Virus record (IMG/VR): IMGVR_UViG_3300045007_000250
Location: 22,921-86,920 of that record
Direction: 5' to 3' (one strand)
Length of the DNA: 64,000 nt
Source of the DNA: a virus
The notes beneath the pieces were generated by a model, which made no database searches, was not told the origin of the DNA, and worked only from the letters and a program-made list of their open reading frames with translations. The position numbers were made by a program, and so were the translations under genes. Shown piece by piece: positions 1-8,215 of the stretch; position 1 is the stretch's first letter; the number at the start of each line of letters is the position of its first letter.

Positions 1-1
1 T

Positions 2-1687
2 CTTTTTGCCGATCCACAGCGGGAAATTGTGGGGGTCAATCTCAAATTTGATACGATGGTGCTTCGTAACAATGGCGTGGAGAACGTGCCCGGAAATGTC
101 GGCACGGCTCGTATTTTCGATTGTATGGTGGCTTCGTGGATGCTTTCAAATGATGAGCGAAAGCATGGTATTGAAGCCGCGGCGGAGCGTTTTCTTCATA
201 CGACGGTGGTGAAAGACCTTGGTGAGATTCGCAAGCTGAAAGCTACAAATCCAGACCTTTATTGGAAAGAGATGTTGCGCTACGGGTACGTGGACGCGAC
301 GATTCCGTTGCAGCTTCGCTCCGTGATGATTCCGATGCTTCATGCCCGGAATTTGGAAAAGGCTTTCAAAGAACTTGAGATGCCGTGCGTTGGTGTGACG
401 ACGGAGATGGAGATGGCCGGTATTCCGATGGACACCGTTCATCTGCAAGCGATTGCACCGGGGATTGAAGAGGCGGCGAAGGCTGCACAGACTGAAGTTT
501 TCAAGTACGCCGGGCGGGAGTTCAACATCGGCTCCCCGGTGCAGTTGTCGGAAGTGCTTTATGAAGGCACTCCGCCACTTCTTTCGAGTGAGGGCTTGGA
601 GCGCGGAAAGTCGCGGGGCAAGAAGAATCCCAAGCCCGGCGCTTATCCCACTGGTTCTGAAATTCTTAAATACTTTGACCACCCTATTGCCAAGGCGGTT
701 CTCGATTGGCGTGGGTCGGAAAAGTTGCTTAGGACATACGTGTATCCTCTCATTGAATTTTCCCATTCCCACGGGGGCCGGATTTACACGTCTTGGAGGC
801 AGACGGGAACCACAACCGGGCGCTATGCCACTTCCGATCCCCTCAACGTGCAGAATTGGCCTCGGAAAAAGGGACTGATTCGGAAGGCGGCGAAGGCGTC
901 TCCTGGTTTCGTGATAGTGGCAAGCGACTATTCGCAGATTGAGTTGCGCCTAATGGCTCACCAAAGTTGTGACCCGGTGATGATCGCGGCGTACCTGGCG
1001 AACGAAGACTTGCACCGGCGTACTGCCGCGTTCCTTTTGCGCATTCCTGAGAGCGAAGTCACTAAAGAGCAGCGACACATGGCGAAGGCGGTGAATTTTG
1101 GCTTCTTGTACGGAATGTCCGCGCAGTCTTTCGTGGAGTACGCTTTCTTGAATTATGGGGTGACGGTGAGTCCTTCCGATGCCGAAGCCTTCCGCAAATC
1201 TTTCTTCTTGCTTTATCGTGGGGTTGCTGAATACCACAATTACATGCGTGATTTTGTTTGGGAGAGGGGGTACGCGGAGAACGTCATTGGCGAGCGTCGG
1301 TATCTGCCGGAACATCGGTCTTCTGATAATTACAAGCGATGGTTGGCGTGGTCGGAAGGCGTGAACTACACGATTCAGGGGAGCGCGGCGGCGCTTATCA
1401 AGATCGCCATGCGCAACATCTACCGTGACTTGATTCGTCCGCACGGGTACAAACGGTCCACCCGGTATGGACGGCTTTTGACGTGTTGGGGCGCTCCGTC
1501 TCTTGCCCACGAAGTCCGCTTGGTGATGCAGGTGCATGATGAATTGGTGTTTGAGGTACGACAGGAAATTGCGGTGCCTTTCTCCAAATGGTTGCGTCAC
1601 AAGATGGAGACTGCGGTAACGGCTTTCAAGATTCCGATTATCGCGGAAGCTGGGATTGGCCCGGACGTGGAAAGTGCGAAAGTGTAG
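2..1687 (+). CDS. DNA polymerase I family (family A), 5' end outside the window
   Basis: Replicative or repair polymerase of family A. The frame is open from the left edge, so the gene begins upstream and the ATG at 29 is internal. The visible N-terminal part is a DnaQ-type 3'-5' exonuclease: VNLKFDTMVL fits Exo II and YGYVDATIP fits the Exo III YxxxD motif. The polymerase domain has motif A (DYSQIELRL, nt 926 on), motif B (KAVNFGFLYG) and motif C (VHDELVFEV). All are intact, so it is probably active. The stop is followed 11 bp later by a helicase gene, suggesting a replication operon. A copy of the phage palindrome lies inside at 444-457. Confidence 0.96.
   Translation, partial: LFADPQREIVGVNLKFDTMVLRNNGVENVPGNVGTARIFDCMVASWMLSNDERKHGIEAAAERFLHTTVVKDLGEIRKLKATNPDLYWKEMLRYGYVDATIPLQLRSVMIPMLHARNLEKAFKELEMPCVGVTTEMEMAGIPMDTVHLQAIAPGIEEAAKAAQTEVFKYAGREFNIGSPVQLSEVLYEGTPPLLSSEGLERGKSRGKKNPKPGAYPTGSEILKYFDHPIAKAVLDWRGSEKLLRTYVYPLIEFSHSHGGRIYTSWRQTGTTTGRYATSDPLNVQNWPRKKGLIRKAAKASPGFVIVASDYSQIELRLMAHQSCDPVMIAAYLANEDLHRRTAAFLLRIPESEVTKEQRHMAKAVNFGFLYGMSAQSFVEYAFLNYGVTVSPSDAEAFRKSFFLLYRGVAEYHNYMRDFVWERGYAENVIGERRYLPEHRSSDNYKRWLAWSEGVNYTIQGSAAALIKIAMRNIYRDLIRPHGYKRSTRYGRLLTCWGAPSLAHEVRLVMQVHDELVFEVRQEIAVPFSKWLRHKMETAVTAFKIPIIAEAGIGPDVESAKV
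444..457 (+). repeat. TGCAAGCGATTGCA palindrome, copy inside the polymerase gene
   Basis: Exact copy of the 14-mer that recurs through the window. It is read here as Leu-Gln-Ala-Ile-Ala in the polymerase frame. Confidence 0.75.
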
Positions 1688-1698
1688 CGTGGTGAAGT

Positions 1699-3045
1699 AT
1701 GACGACTCCTTTTGTGGATTCTTGGCTGCACCTACCCGTTGGACCATACAATCCGTCCACGTTGGCCGGGCGTCTGACTTTTTTGAGCCGAGCGTCCGAG
1801 TTTGACCCCACCGGTGCGCAGTCTCAGATAGACCTTTTCAAGATGGAGCCGGGTGGGATCGCCATTCCGCGCAATGCTGCAATCGTTCCGCGAAGTGTGA
1901 TCTTGGGTGCAACTGATTGCACTACCGCGGGGGATTATAGGCTTTTCAAAGCCCCGTCCATCACGCTTCGTCCTCATCAAGAGCCGGTGTTGGCAACCGT
2001 GATGGACGCTTTGAGTGGTTCGTATCCTTATGGTGGGATTATCCTGGCGAAGCCGGGAAGCGGAAAGACGGTGATGGCGTTGGAGGTCGCCCGCCGCCTG
2101 TGTCGCACCACCCTGATTTTGGTCCACACGACGGCTTTGATGACGCAGTGGGGAGACCGTATCCGTGAGCATCTTCCGGGTGCGCGGGTGGGTTTTGTTC
2201 GTCAAGGCATGTGTCAGTTCGGTGATAATTACGACTTCGTGGTGGGGATGCTAGAAAGTCTATCCGTCCGACAGTACCCTTCTGCGTTCTACCGATGGCC
2301 GGGTGTGGTGATTACGGATGAGGTTCACCGGCTTGGGGCGGAGACATGGGCACCAGTGATTGTGCAGTTTCCTGCGAAGGTGCGCCTTGGGTTGACGGCC
2401 ACCCCGCGACGCAAGGACGGGTTGGAGCCGGTTTTTTTCTGGCACGTCGGGCCGATCATTTCCACGGCGAAGCACGACGCGATTATGACCCCCACCGTGA
2501 AGGTGGTGAAGTACATCAAGACGTACAAACGAAACTTCATTCAGCGAAACGGGAACTTCAACAGGGCGCGGTGGCTTACCAGTATCGGAGAGGATGCGGA
2601 GCGGAATTGGGTGCTCTGCCAGTTCATTTTGAAGGCGTTGCGGAATGGTAGGAAGATTCTTTGTCTTTCTGATCGTCTTGAGCAGATTGCCGCGGTTCGC
2701 ACCATGCTTGCTCCCCACGTTCCGACCGGGAAGTGGGTTAGTCCCTACGTTGGGGAGTGTACTCCGGCGGAGCGAATGGAGGCCGTGGCGTCGGACGTGA
2801 TTATGGCAACGTACCCGATTGCGGCGGAGGGCTTGGACATACCGGACTTGGACACCCTTATTTTTATGACTCCCCGTGGCGATGTGGAGCAAGCAGTGGG
2901 GCGTATTCAGCGTGTGGTGCCGGGGAAGTTGACGCCGGTAGTCATAGACATTGTGGACGCGGCTTATAGGTTTGGGGTTGCACTGGCAAAGGTTCGGCGG
3001 CGGGTTTACGAAAGAATCGGGGCGATGATGCACGAAGGGCGTTGA
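1699..3045 (+). CDS. Superfamily 2 DNA helicase (DEAD/DEAH, UvsW/XPB-like)
   Basis: ATP-dependent helicase of 448 residues. Motif I (AKPGSGKT) lies near residue 118, motif II is DEVH near 206, motif III is LTATPRR, and motif VI is QAVGRIQR near 397, so both RecA-like lobes are present. Phage proteins of this kind (T4 UvsW is the model) remodel replication forks and recombination intermediates, which suits its place between the polymerase and a RecA-like gene. The start is ATG after GTGGTGAAGT. Its TGA stop is embedded in the TTGACA -35 box of the next promoter (3042-3070). Confidence 0.93.
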   Translation: MTTPFVDSWLHLPVGPYNPSTLAGRLTFLSRASEFDPTGAQSQIDLFKMEPGGIAIPRNAAIVPRSVILGATDCTTAGDYRLFKAPSITLRPHQEPVLATVMDALSGSYPYGGIILAKPGSGKTVMALEVARRLCRTTLILVHTTALMTQWGDRIREHLPGARVGFVRQGMCQFGDNYDFVVGMLESLSVRQYPSAFYRWPGVVITDEVHRLGAETWAPVIVQFPAKVRLGLTATPRRKDGLEPVFFWHVGPIISTAKHDAIMTPTVKVVKYIKTYKRNFIQRNGNFNRARWLTSIGEDAERNWVLCQFILKALRNGRKILCLSDRLEQIAAVRTMLAPHVPTGKWVSPYVGECTPAERMEAVASDVIMATYPIAAEGLDIPDLDTLIFMTPRGDVEQAVGRIQRVVPGKLTPVVIDIVDAAYRFGVALAKVRRRVYERIGAMMHEGR

Positions 3046-3070
3046 CAAGCCCCTTTTGGCGTGTTATAGT
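3042..3070 (+). promoter_or_regulatory. Phage-type promoter: TTGACA / 17 bp / TATAGT
   Basis: TTGACA at 3042-3047, spacer AGCCCCTTTTGGCGTGT, then TATAGT at 3065-3070, with an extended -10 TG. The spacer ends AGCC...GGCGTGT recur at other promoters in this window. It drives the gene at 3105. Confidence 0.88.
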
Positions 3071-3104
3071 TAGAAAGGGTGAAACTTTGAAAGGAGAAAC
3101 CCCC

Positions 3105-4040
3105 ATGAGAATACCCGTGAAAGCGAGACCAAGGACGAAGGGCGATGCTCTTCTGGTTTCTTCCGCAGCGTCCGGCGGACCCGTGCAAGACGGGGAGTTG
3201 TCGGAGACCGTGGATACCAGCGTTTTCGACGAGATTGACGGTGTGACGCCTGATCCGGTGGACGACGCCGCTTTGGAGAAGGAACATCTTGCGGCGGGCG
3301 CTTCGGTGGAAGAGGACGCCAATTTGGGTCCGGTGGCCCACATCGAAGACGCAGCGAATATGACGGAAGGCGACGCCGTGAGCGGTGACAAGCCGGTGAC
3401 GATTCCCCAGGGCGGCTTGCCGGTACTTGGCAAAGAGGGTGCTGTGGTGACTTCCGGCACCAAGACCGGGCGGTTTACCACGGCGGTCTCATCCGTCAAG
3501 GAAGTGGAGAAACCGGTGGATTTGGTGAAGGGGCGCGGGGATGCTCCGGTGGAAAAGCATCCGGCTCCGGCTCCCGGTGAGACGGCGGAGATCATCTTGG
3601 TTCCGTCCACCATTACCGTTCGCAAGCAATTCTTGAAAGTCACGGACGGCAAGATGAGGATGGTGCGGGAAGAGGAAAGCACGGAGACCATTGCCGTGCA
3701 TCGCTTCGTAACCATACCGGCGCAGCCGGGGTACACGGCGCAACGCACCGTCAACCTTGGGGACTTCAACTCCCTGAAAGTCGGCGTGTGGGGCACCGTT
3801 CCGTGCTACAAGGAGGAGTACGACGAGGCTTGCCAGTTCATTCAGGAACACACCGACGCTCGCATGGACTCCATTTCGGACGCGATTGACAAGAGCATGG
3901 AAGGCGGGGACGCACCGGAGACCACGTATGAGAAGACTCCGGTTTCCAAAGACAAGGAAACGGCTCCGGCTTCCGAGACCCCGGTGGCGGGAAAAGGTGT
4001 GCGTGAGATTTCCACGTTCAAGCTCCCGATTGTGAGGTAG
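3105..4040 (+). CDS. Hypothetical acidic, Pro/Ala/Glu/Thr-rich protein
   Basis: 311 residues, family not recognised. The frame is open from 3042, but that would start inside the promoter. ATG 3105, 9 bp after AAGGAG, is the right start. The protein begins basic (MRIPVKARPRTKG) and is then largely low-complexity and acidic, rich in Pro, Ala, Glu, Thr and Val, which suggests disorder. A more ordered segment around residues 165-260 includes TITVRKQFLKV and AQRTVNLGDFNSLKVGVW, and may be a small beta domain. It is followed after 3 bp by the sirtuin gene and is probably co-transcribed with the recombination genes. Function unknown. Confidence 0.8.
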   Translation: MRIPVKARPRTKGDALLVSSAASGGPVQDGELSETVDTSVFDEIDGVTPDPVDDAALEKEHLAAGASVEEDANLGPVAHIEDAANMTEGDAVSGDKPVTIPQGGLPVLGKEGAVVTSGTKTGRFTTAVSSVKEVEKPVDLVKGRGDAPVEKHPAPAPGETAEIILVPSTITVRKQFLKVTDGKMRMVREEESTETIAVHRFVTIPAQPGYTAQRTVNLGDFNSLKVGVWGTVPCYKEEYDEACQFIQEHTDARMDSISDAIDKSMEGGDAPETTYEKTPVSKDKETAPASETPVAGKGVREISTFKLPIVR

Positions 4041-4043
4041 GGT

Positions 4044-4805
4044 ATGGACGTGATGGCACAAGCAAAGACGGTCTTGGGGACCGCCAAGAAGATTGTGGTG
4101 TTGACCGGAGCGGGGATTTCCGTTGAAAGCGGTATCCCCGCCTTTCGCACCGATGCCGACGCCTTGTGGTCGAAGTTTGACATGGGCAAGGCCACGCTTT
4201 CCTATTTTCTCCATAACCCGGAAGGGTTTTGGAAGGCTCTTGGCCCGTTGGCGGGGAAGTTCATGGGCGCGAAGCCCAATGCTGCACATGCGGCTTTGGC
4301 CGGTTTGGAGCAGACCGGGCGCTTGAAGGCACTTATCACGCAGAACATTGACGGTCTTCATCAAGAGGCCGGGAGCAAGCGCGTGATCGAATTTCATGGC
4401 AATGCCCGGCGCTTGGTCTGCTTGAAATGCGGCAAGGCGTACTCCGTGGCGGAGATACTTGCCGTGCATGACCCGGAAAATGAGACCATCGTTCCGGCGT
4501 GTGAGTGTGGACAAATCCTGAAACCGGATGCCACCCTTTTCGGTGAATCAATACCCCCGGATGCGCTCAAGGCTGCGCTCAAGGCGGTGCGGGGAATGGT
4601 GGACGCCATGCTGATTGTCGGTACATCCGGTTCCATTCAACCGGCAAACCAGCTTCCTCAGATCGCCAAAGAGCGCGGTGTCAAAGTGATCGAAGTCAAT
4701 CCTTCCCCCACTCCGTACACTCAGCACCGGATTACGGATATTTTTGTGAAGGGGGCTGCGGGGATGGTGCTGCCGCAAATTTTGGGGGGAAAATTATGTC
4801 AGTAA
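4044..4805 (+). CDS. Sir2-family NAD-dependent protein deacylase (sirtuin)
   Basis: 253-residue sirtuin with all core motifs: GAGISVESGIPAFR (NAD pocket, residues 22-35), TQNIDGLH, the catalytic His in FHGN near residue 118, a Zn-binding Cys set (CLKC, then CEC), GTS and VIEVNPSP. Family members remove acyl groups from lysine using NAD, and some use NAD differently. This copy resembles compact CobB-type enzymes and has no extra domain such as those in defence Sir2 fusions. It sits between an acidic protein and a RecA-like gene, so it may act on host or phage proteins during takeover or affect NAD-based defence; both roles are inference. The Ala in SGIPAFR replaces the usual Asp of SGIPDFR. 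Confidence 0.93.
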   Translation: MDVMAQAKTVLGTAKKIVVLTGAGISVESGIPAFRTDADALWSKFDMGKATLSYFLHNPEGFWKALGPLAGKFMGAKPNAAHAALAGLEQTGRLKALITQNIDGLHQEAGSKRVIEFHGNARRLVCLKCGKAYSVAEILAVHDPENETIVPACECGQILKPDATLFGESIPPDALKAALKAVRGMVDAMLIVGTSGSIQPANQLPQIAKERGVKVIEVNPSPTPYTQHRITDIFVKGAAGMVLPQILGGKLCQ

Positions 4806-5002
4806 TTGCTACGAAACCGTGTTTTGATTTTGCGGGTGGTCCTGATGCGGGGATTTTGCCTTGTCAAACGGACGGGGCTTTTTCCGGCAAGGTAGAGTGC
4901 CTTGAATTACTTGAGGGCGGGTGTTGGTCCAAGTGTGTGATGGGCAAGCTGCACCCGCTTTACGAGGATTGGAAGTCGTCAAAGAAAGCGGTGTCAAAGT
5001 GA
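4796..5002 (+). CDS. Small Cys-rich hypothetical protein
   Basis: 68 residues with five cysteines and no recognised family. It overlaps the sirtuin end by 10 bp, and its TGA overlaps the GTG start of the recombinase gene. That coupled arrangement argues it is real. The spacing of the cysteines does not give a standard zinc-ribbon pattern. Confidence 0.6.
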   Translation: MSVIATKPCFDFAGGPDAGILPCQTDGAFSGKVECLELLEGGCWSKCVMGKLHPLYEDWKSSKKAVSK

Positions 5003-6273
5003 GCGAAAAGATCAACGCGAAGTACGGGCCGGGCACACTTGTTCGGCTCGGTGAGCAGGTGCTTGGGCACCGGATTTCCACTGGTATCTTCGACTTGGAC
5101 CTTGCCCTTGGCGGCGGGTGGCGTGGCCCTTTCGATGAGATTTGGGGTGGGCGTTCCACCGGAAAAAGCACGGTGGCGGCACATACGGTCCATGAGGCTC
5201 AACAGATTTGCCGGTACGACGGTTTGCTTCTCGGTGATCCGAAGGTGGAAGGAAATTCCCCCTTGCCGTTGGTGCCGACATGGACCGACCCGAAGGGTGG
5301 TCTGCATTCGGGGCCGGATACGGACACGGATGAGTTCAAGAAAGCCGCCTACGAAGTGAAGAAGGTCAAGGTCAAGGACGAAGAGGGGAAAGAGACCGGT
5401 GAAGTGCAGGAAGTCACCGTATTGCGCAAGGGGTGGGTGCAGCATCGGGTACAGGAGCCGCTTCGTTGCACCGTGGTCAACGTGGAGCAGGCGGTGGACC
5501 CGGATTGGTACATTCACTGCGGGGCTGACCGTGACTTGACCAATCTTTTGAACGTGACCACGACGGAGCACGTTGTTGACCTGATTGACGTGCTGATTCG
5601 GGAACAGACCGCCGATTTTGTGGTGCTGGATTCCATCGCGTCCATGTCTCCTCTGTGGGAGCAGGAGAACACGGCGGAGAAAAAGGCTCCTCCTAAAAAC
5701 GCCGAATTGCTCAACCGCGCCCTGCGCTGTTGGCTTGCCGCTATCGTGGCTCGGCAAGGCGCGACCGTCCTTCCCCGCATCCTGTTGGTCAACCAGGTGC
5801 GTTCCAAGATCAACCTGCCCTATCCCAACATGAATCCCGATGTAAAGACTGCCGGATTGGGGCAGGACTTTGCCTCTGTCTCCGAAGTGAAGTTAGAGCC
5901 GGGAAAGCATGACAAGTCCGATTTTCTGTCCCCGGAAGACGGCGGTTTGTCAATTCTCAACCGCACCAACTTCAAGGTGACGAAAAACAAGACCTACCCC
6001 CCTCTTGGTTATGGTCAGTTCATCACTTGCCTGATTGGGCACGACGGGTATTCACAGGGCGAGATCATGCAGCTTCGCTCGGTGTTCGAGACGGCGCGGC
6101 GGTACAACGTCATTCAGACCGTGAAAGACAAGTGGTTTCTCGGTGGCTTGGAGTTCCGCACGCAGAAGGCGGTGGCGGAGCATCTTCGGGAACATCCTGC
6201 TGATTTTCGCGCCTTGTGGCGGGTGCTGGTTCCCCTTGTCACTGCGGCGCGGATTGGTCGGAAAGTCGCATGA
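4999..6273 (+). CDS. RecA/UvsX-like recombinase
   Basis: Strand-exchange ATPase of 424 residues. Walker A GGRSTGKST lies near residues 50-58, Walker B VVLDSIAS near 207, followed by an L1/L2-type region with ILLVNQVRSK. The N-terminus, ISTGIFDLDLALGGGW, is typical of RecA and UvsX. GTG 4999 overlaps the preceding stop (GTGA) and matches where the fold begins, so the ATG at 4921 is rejected. Residues about 85-140 form a Lys/Glu-rich insertion (KKVKVKDEEGKETGE) not usual in RecA. It overlaps the nuclease gene by ATGA. It is likely to act with the helicase, RuvC-like and Cas4-like proteins in recombination-dependent replication or repair. Confidence 0.93.
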   Translation: MSEKINAKYGPGTLVRLGEQVLGHRISTGIFDLDLALGGGWRGPFDEIWGGRSTGKSTVAAHTVHEAQQICRYDGLLLGDPKVEGNSPLPLVPTWTDPKGGLHSGPDTDTDEFKKAAYEVKKVKVKDEEGKETGEVQEVTVLRKGWVQHRVQEPLRCTVVNVEQAVDPDWYIHCGADRDLTNLLNVTTTEHVVDLIDVLIREQTADFVVLDSIASMSPLWEQENTAEKKAPPKNAELLNRALRCWLAAIVARQGATVLPRILLVNQVRSKINLPYPNMNPDVKTAGLGQDFASVSEVKLEPGKHDKSDFLSPEDGGLSILNRTNFKVTKNKTYPPLGYGQFITCLIGHDGYSQGEIMQLRSVFETARRYNVIQTVKDKWFLGGLEFRTQKAVAEHLREHPADFRALWRVLVPLVTAARIGRKVA

Positions 6274-6665
6274 AGGCCCTGGCCGATCATATTCCTAGAA
6301 GGGTGGGGAAGAAAGTTGGGCGGGAGTGCGACGTTCCGACGTGGAAAAGGCAGGAGCGGCGGGTTGCGAAGCGGCGCGGGGCCAAGTTACAACCGAGAAG
6401 CGGGGCACACCCTACCCGGAAGGGGGACACTGTTGACTCCGTGGTGGTGATTGAAGCCAAGAGCACTAAGCACGCTTCCATCTCAATCACGGTGGGGCAT
6501 CTTCAAAGGGTGACGGATGCCGCACACGCGGCAGGGGTGTCCCCGGCCATGTCCTACACCTTCGAGAACATGCCGCCGGGGGTGGACCCGGATTGGGTTT
6601 TGATTCCGTTAGGGGTGTTCAACGCTTTGACTGGCACCCCGGAGCCGGGGTTGAAAGAGGGGTGA
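6270..6665 (+). CDS. PD-(D/E)XK nuclease, Holliday-junction-resolvase-like
   Basis: 131 residues from ATG 6270, translationally coupled to the recombinase. The core SGAHPTRKGD (Asp53), followed by VVVIEAKST (Glu62, Lys64), with an upstream QERR Glu, is the pattern of small phage PD-(D/E)XK nucleases of the Hjc type. The basic N-terminus (RRVGKKVGR) suits DNA binding. The fold assignment is firm, but whether the substrate is a four-way junction is inference, since a RuvC-like resolvase is encoded 2 kb downstream. An AT-flanked hairpin follows the stop. Confidence 0.8.
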   Translation: MKALADHIPRRVGKKVGRECDVPTWKRQERRVAKRRGAKLQPRSGAHPTRKGDTVDSVVVIEAKSTKHASISITVGHLQRVTDAAHAAGVSPAMSYTFENMPPGVDPDWVLIPLGVFNALTGTPEPGLKEG

Positions 6666-6668
6666 AAA

Positions 6669-6692
6669 AAAAGTGCAAGCGATTGCATTTTT
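6669..6692 (+). promoter_or_regulatory. Palindrome/hairpin 8 bp upstream of a promoter, possible terminator
   Basis: TGCAAGCGATTGCA at 6674-6687 extends to a 10-bp stem (AAAAG/TTTTT flanks, one G-T wobble) with loop GCGA, a GNRA tetraloop if RNA. A T tract follows. It can act as a terminator for the nuclease gene or, as DNA, as an operator 8 bp before the -35 at 6696. Confidence 0.7.
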
Positions 6693-6695
6693 CTC

Positions 6696-6724
6696 TTGAC
6701 AAGCCAAAAGTGGCGTGTTATATT
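6696..6724 (+). promoter_or_regulatory. Phage-type promoter: TTGACA / 17 bp / TATATT
   Basis: Spacer AGCCAAAAGTGGCGTGT carries the shared AGCC...GGCGTGT ends and an extended -10. The 23 bp at 6725-6747 downstream are identical to the leader of the minus-strand promoter at 22010-22038. Confidence 0.9.
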
Positions 6725-6775
6725 GTGCCCATGATGACACGGACCACAAACCACGAAACACGAAAGGGCACGACA

Positions 6776-7171
6776 ATGCGTAACACTCACACCACGAATC
6801 CGGCTGCTTCCATCGCTATCGCCATCGCGGTTGTCCGCGCTCGGATGGGTCAGTATCGCGCCACCATCATGCGAAACTTGGAAAAGGCGGTGAAGGCCGG
6901 GAAGTTCTCGCAGAAGGCGGTGGCGGATCGTGCGGAGCGGGCGGTTGAAGTGCTCCGTACCTACTCCATTACCGACACCGGGCGCAAGATCAACGGGTGG
7001 GGTGAGTTGGTTCACGCCTTCACTCTGGAAAATCCGAGAGGCCGTGAGTACGAAGTGCAGGTGCGCGACAACGGGCAGACTTCGTGCAACTGCCCGGACT
7101 GGATTTACCGGCGTGGCTCTCACGGCGGATTCTGCAAGCACTCTCTTGCGATTTCCGCCTTGGTGTGGTAG
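6776..7171 (+). CDS. SWIM zinc-finger protein
   Basis: 131 residues. The C-terminal half has TSCNCPDWIYRRGSHGGFCKHSLA, here split as CNCPDW and CKH, the CxC...CxH pattern of SWIM domains, which bind Zn and often DNA or partner proteins. The N-terminal half is helical and basic. ATG 6776 has AAAGGG 8 bp upstream. An in-frame ATG at 6731 lies in the duplicated leader and is not preferred. It is expressed from its own promoter and closed by the terminator at 7185, so it is a one-gene unit. Confidence 0.85.
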   Translation: MRNTHTTNPAASIAIAIAVVRARMGQYRATIMRNLEKAVKAGKFSQKAVADRAERAVEVLRTYSITDTGRKINGWGELVHAFTLENPRGREYEVQVRDNGQTSCNCPDWIYRRGSHGGFCKHSLAISALVW

Positions 7172-7184
7172 TTGGTGAAGACAC

Positions 7185-7210
7185 GGGCGGGGGTAAAACC
7201 CCGCCCTTTT
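7185..7210 (+). terminator. Intrinsic terminator after the SWIM gene
   Basis: Perfect 8-bp GC stem GGGCGGGG/CCCCGCCC with a 6-nt loop, followed by TTTT. It excludes the upstream TTG/GTG starts for the next gene. Confidence 0.88.
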
Positions 7211-7231
7211 GTGCGTGAAATAGGAGTAAAA

Positions 7232-8215
7232 ATGCGGTGGGTCAGGACCGGCCTCAAGAAGCCGTCCGTTCCGGCGGTAAAGCCCCTTGGTGCGGCTGAA
7301 AAGAAGTCTTCCGTTGTGTCGGGTATTCCCGTCACTCTCCCTCGTCCGTTGGTGCTTCCCGCTTTGATTGAGGCGGTGAAGGAAGACGACGTGCGGGATG
7401 ATTCCTACCTTCATGCGTCTTCCCTTGAGGATTACTGCCCGCGTATGCAGGTGATCCTTCATGTGTTCGGGTTGCGGGTGTCCAAGCCGGAGCTTTCGTT
7501 GAACCTGAAATGGACGATGGAGCTTGGCAAGATGATTCACACCACCCTGCAAAACCGCTTCCTTGGGCGGCGGGGGGTGTTGGTCGGGAAGTGGAAGTGC
7601 CTTGCGTGCGAGCATCGCGTTGGCCGGGATATGCCGAATGAGTGGGTACGAATGCCGGACCCTGGCGAATGCCCGGCTTTGTCCACTTTCAGTGGTCGGG
7701 AACGTCCGCACCTTTGGGTGCATGATGAATGCCACGCGGTTGATGCAGAGCTTGGGATTGGTGGGGACATTGACGGCGGGATTCGACACTCCAACGGGGA
7801 GATCGTCGGCTTGGAGATCAAGAGCATTTCTGCGGACGGGCACAATCGTCTTCGTGGGGTGAAGGCGGACCATATTGTGCAAGCCAACGTCTATATGATG
7901 CTCTTTGGGCTTCGACAACAGGTTTTTGTTTATACATCGAAGGGTTGGCATGATGAAAAAGAGGCGACCGTGCGTGACGCGGCTGGGGGTTGGCGCAACG
8001 GTCCTTTCTATGAAGTTTCGTTGAAGCGCGATGAGCGGGTGATTGCCGACTTCGTGCTCAAACGCCGGTCGGAACAAACGGCGCGTGCGGATATGGCGCG
8101 AAGCGGTGGGGAGTGTTACCCACCGCGGTTGGAGAGGGAGTGCGCTTCGGAATTTACAGGTCGGGCCAAGGCTTGCCCGGTGAAAGACCTTTGTTTTTCT
8201 CTGGCGGCTGAGTGA
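7232..8215 (+). CDS. Cas4/RecB-like PD-(D/E)XK exonuclease
   Basis: 327 residues. The nuclease core is GGDIDGGI (Asp near 178), LEIKS (Glu-x-Lys near 195-197), then a Q-x-N-x-Y helix (VQANVYMMLFG), as in the RecB/Cas4 clan. One Cys near the N-terminus (DYCPR) and a C-terminal set (CASEF, ACPVKDLC) resemble the Fe-S cluster ligands of Cas4 and AddB; an extra Cys pair (CLAC) lies in the middle. ATG 7232 follows AGGAG and lies downstream of the terminator. It probably resects DNA ends for the RecA-like protein. No Cas1/Cas2 or CRISPR array is present. Confidence 0.85.
   Translation: MRWVRTGLKKPSVPAVKPLGAAEKKSSVVSGIPVTLPRPLVLPALIEAVKEDDVRDDSYLHASSLEDYCPRMQVILHVFGLRVSKPELSLNLKWTMELGKMIHTTLQNRFLGRRGVLVGKWKCLACEHRVGRDMPNEWVRMPDPGECPALSTFSGRERPHLWVHDECHAVDAELGIGGDIDGGIRHSNGEIVGLEIKSISADGHNRLRGVKADHIVQANVYMMLFGLRQQVFVYTSKGWHDEKEATVRDAAGGWRNGPFYEVSLKRDERVIADFVLKRRSEQTARADMARSGGECYPPRLERECASEFTGRAKACPVKDLCFSLAAE

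Noticed and set aside
3042-3104. Upstream start (TTG 3042) for the gene at 3105
   Set aside because: It would begin inside the -35 box, before the transcript exists, and lacks an RBS.
7172-7231. TTG 7172 or GTG 7175 as start of the Cas4-like gene
   Set aside because: They lie before an intrinsic terminator, while ATG 7232 has AGGAG at good distance.
7232-8215. CRISPR adaptation role for the Cas4-like nuclease
   Set aside because: No Cas1, Cas2 or repeat-spacer array is in the window; phages carry this nuclease family for DNA processing.
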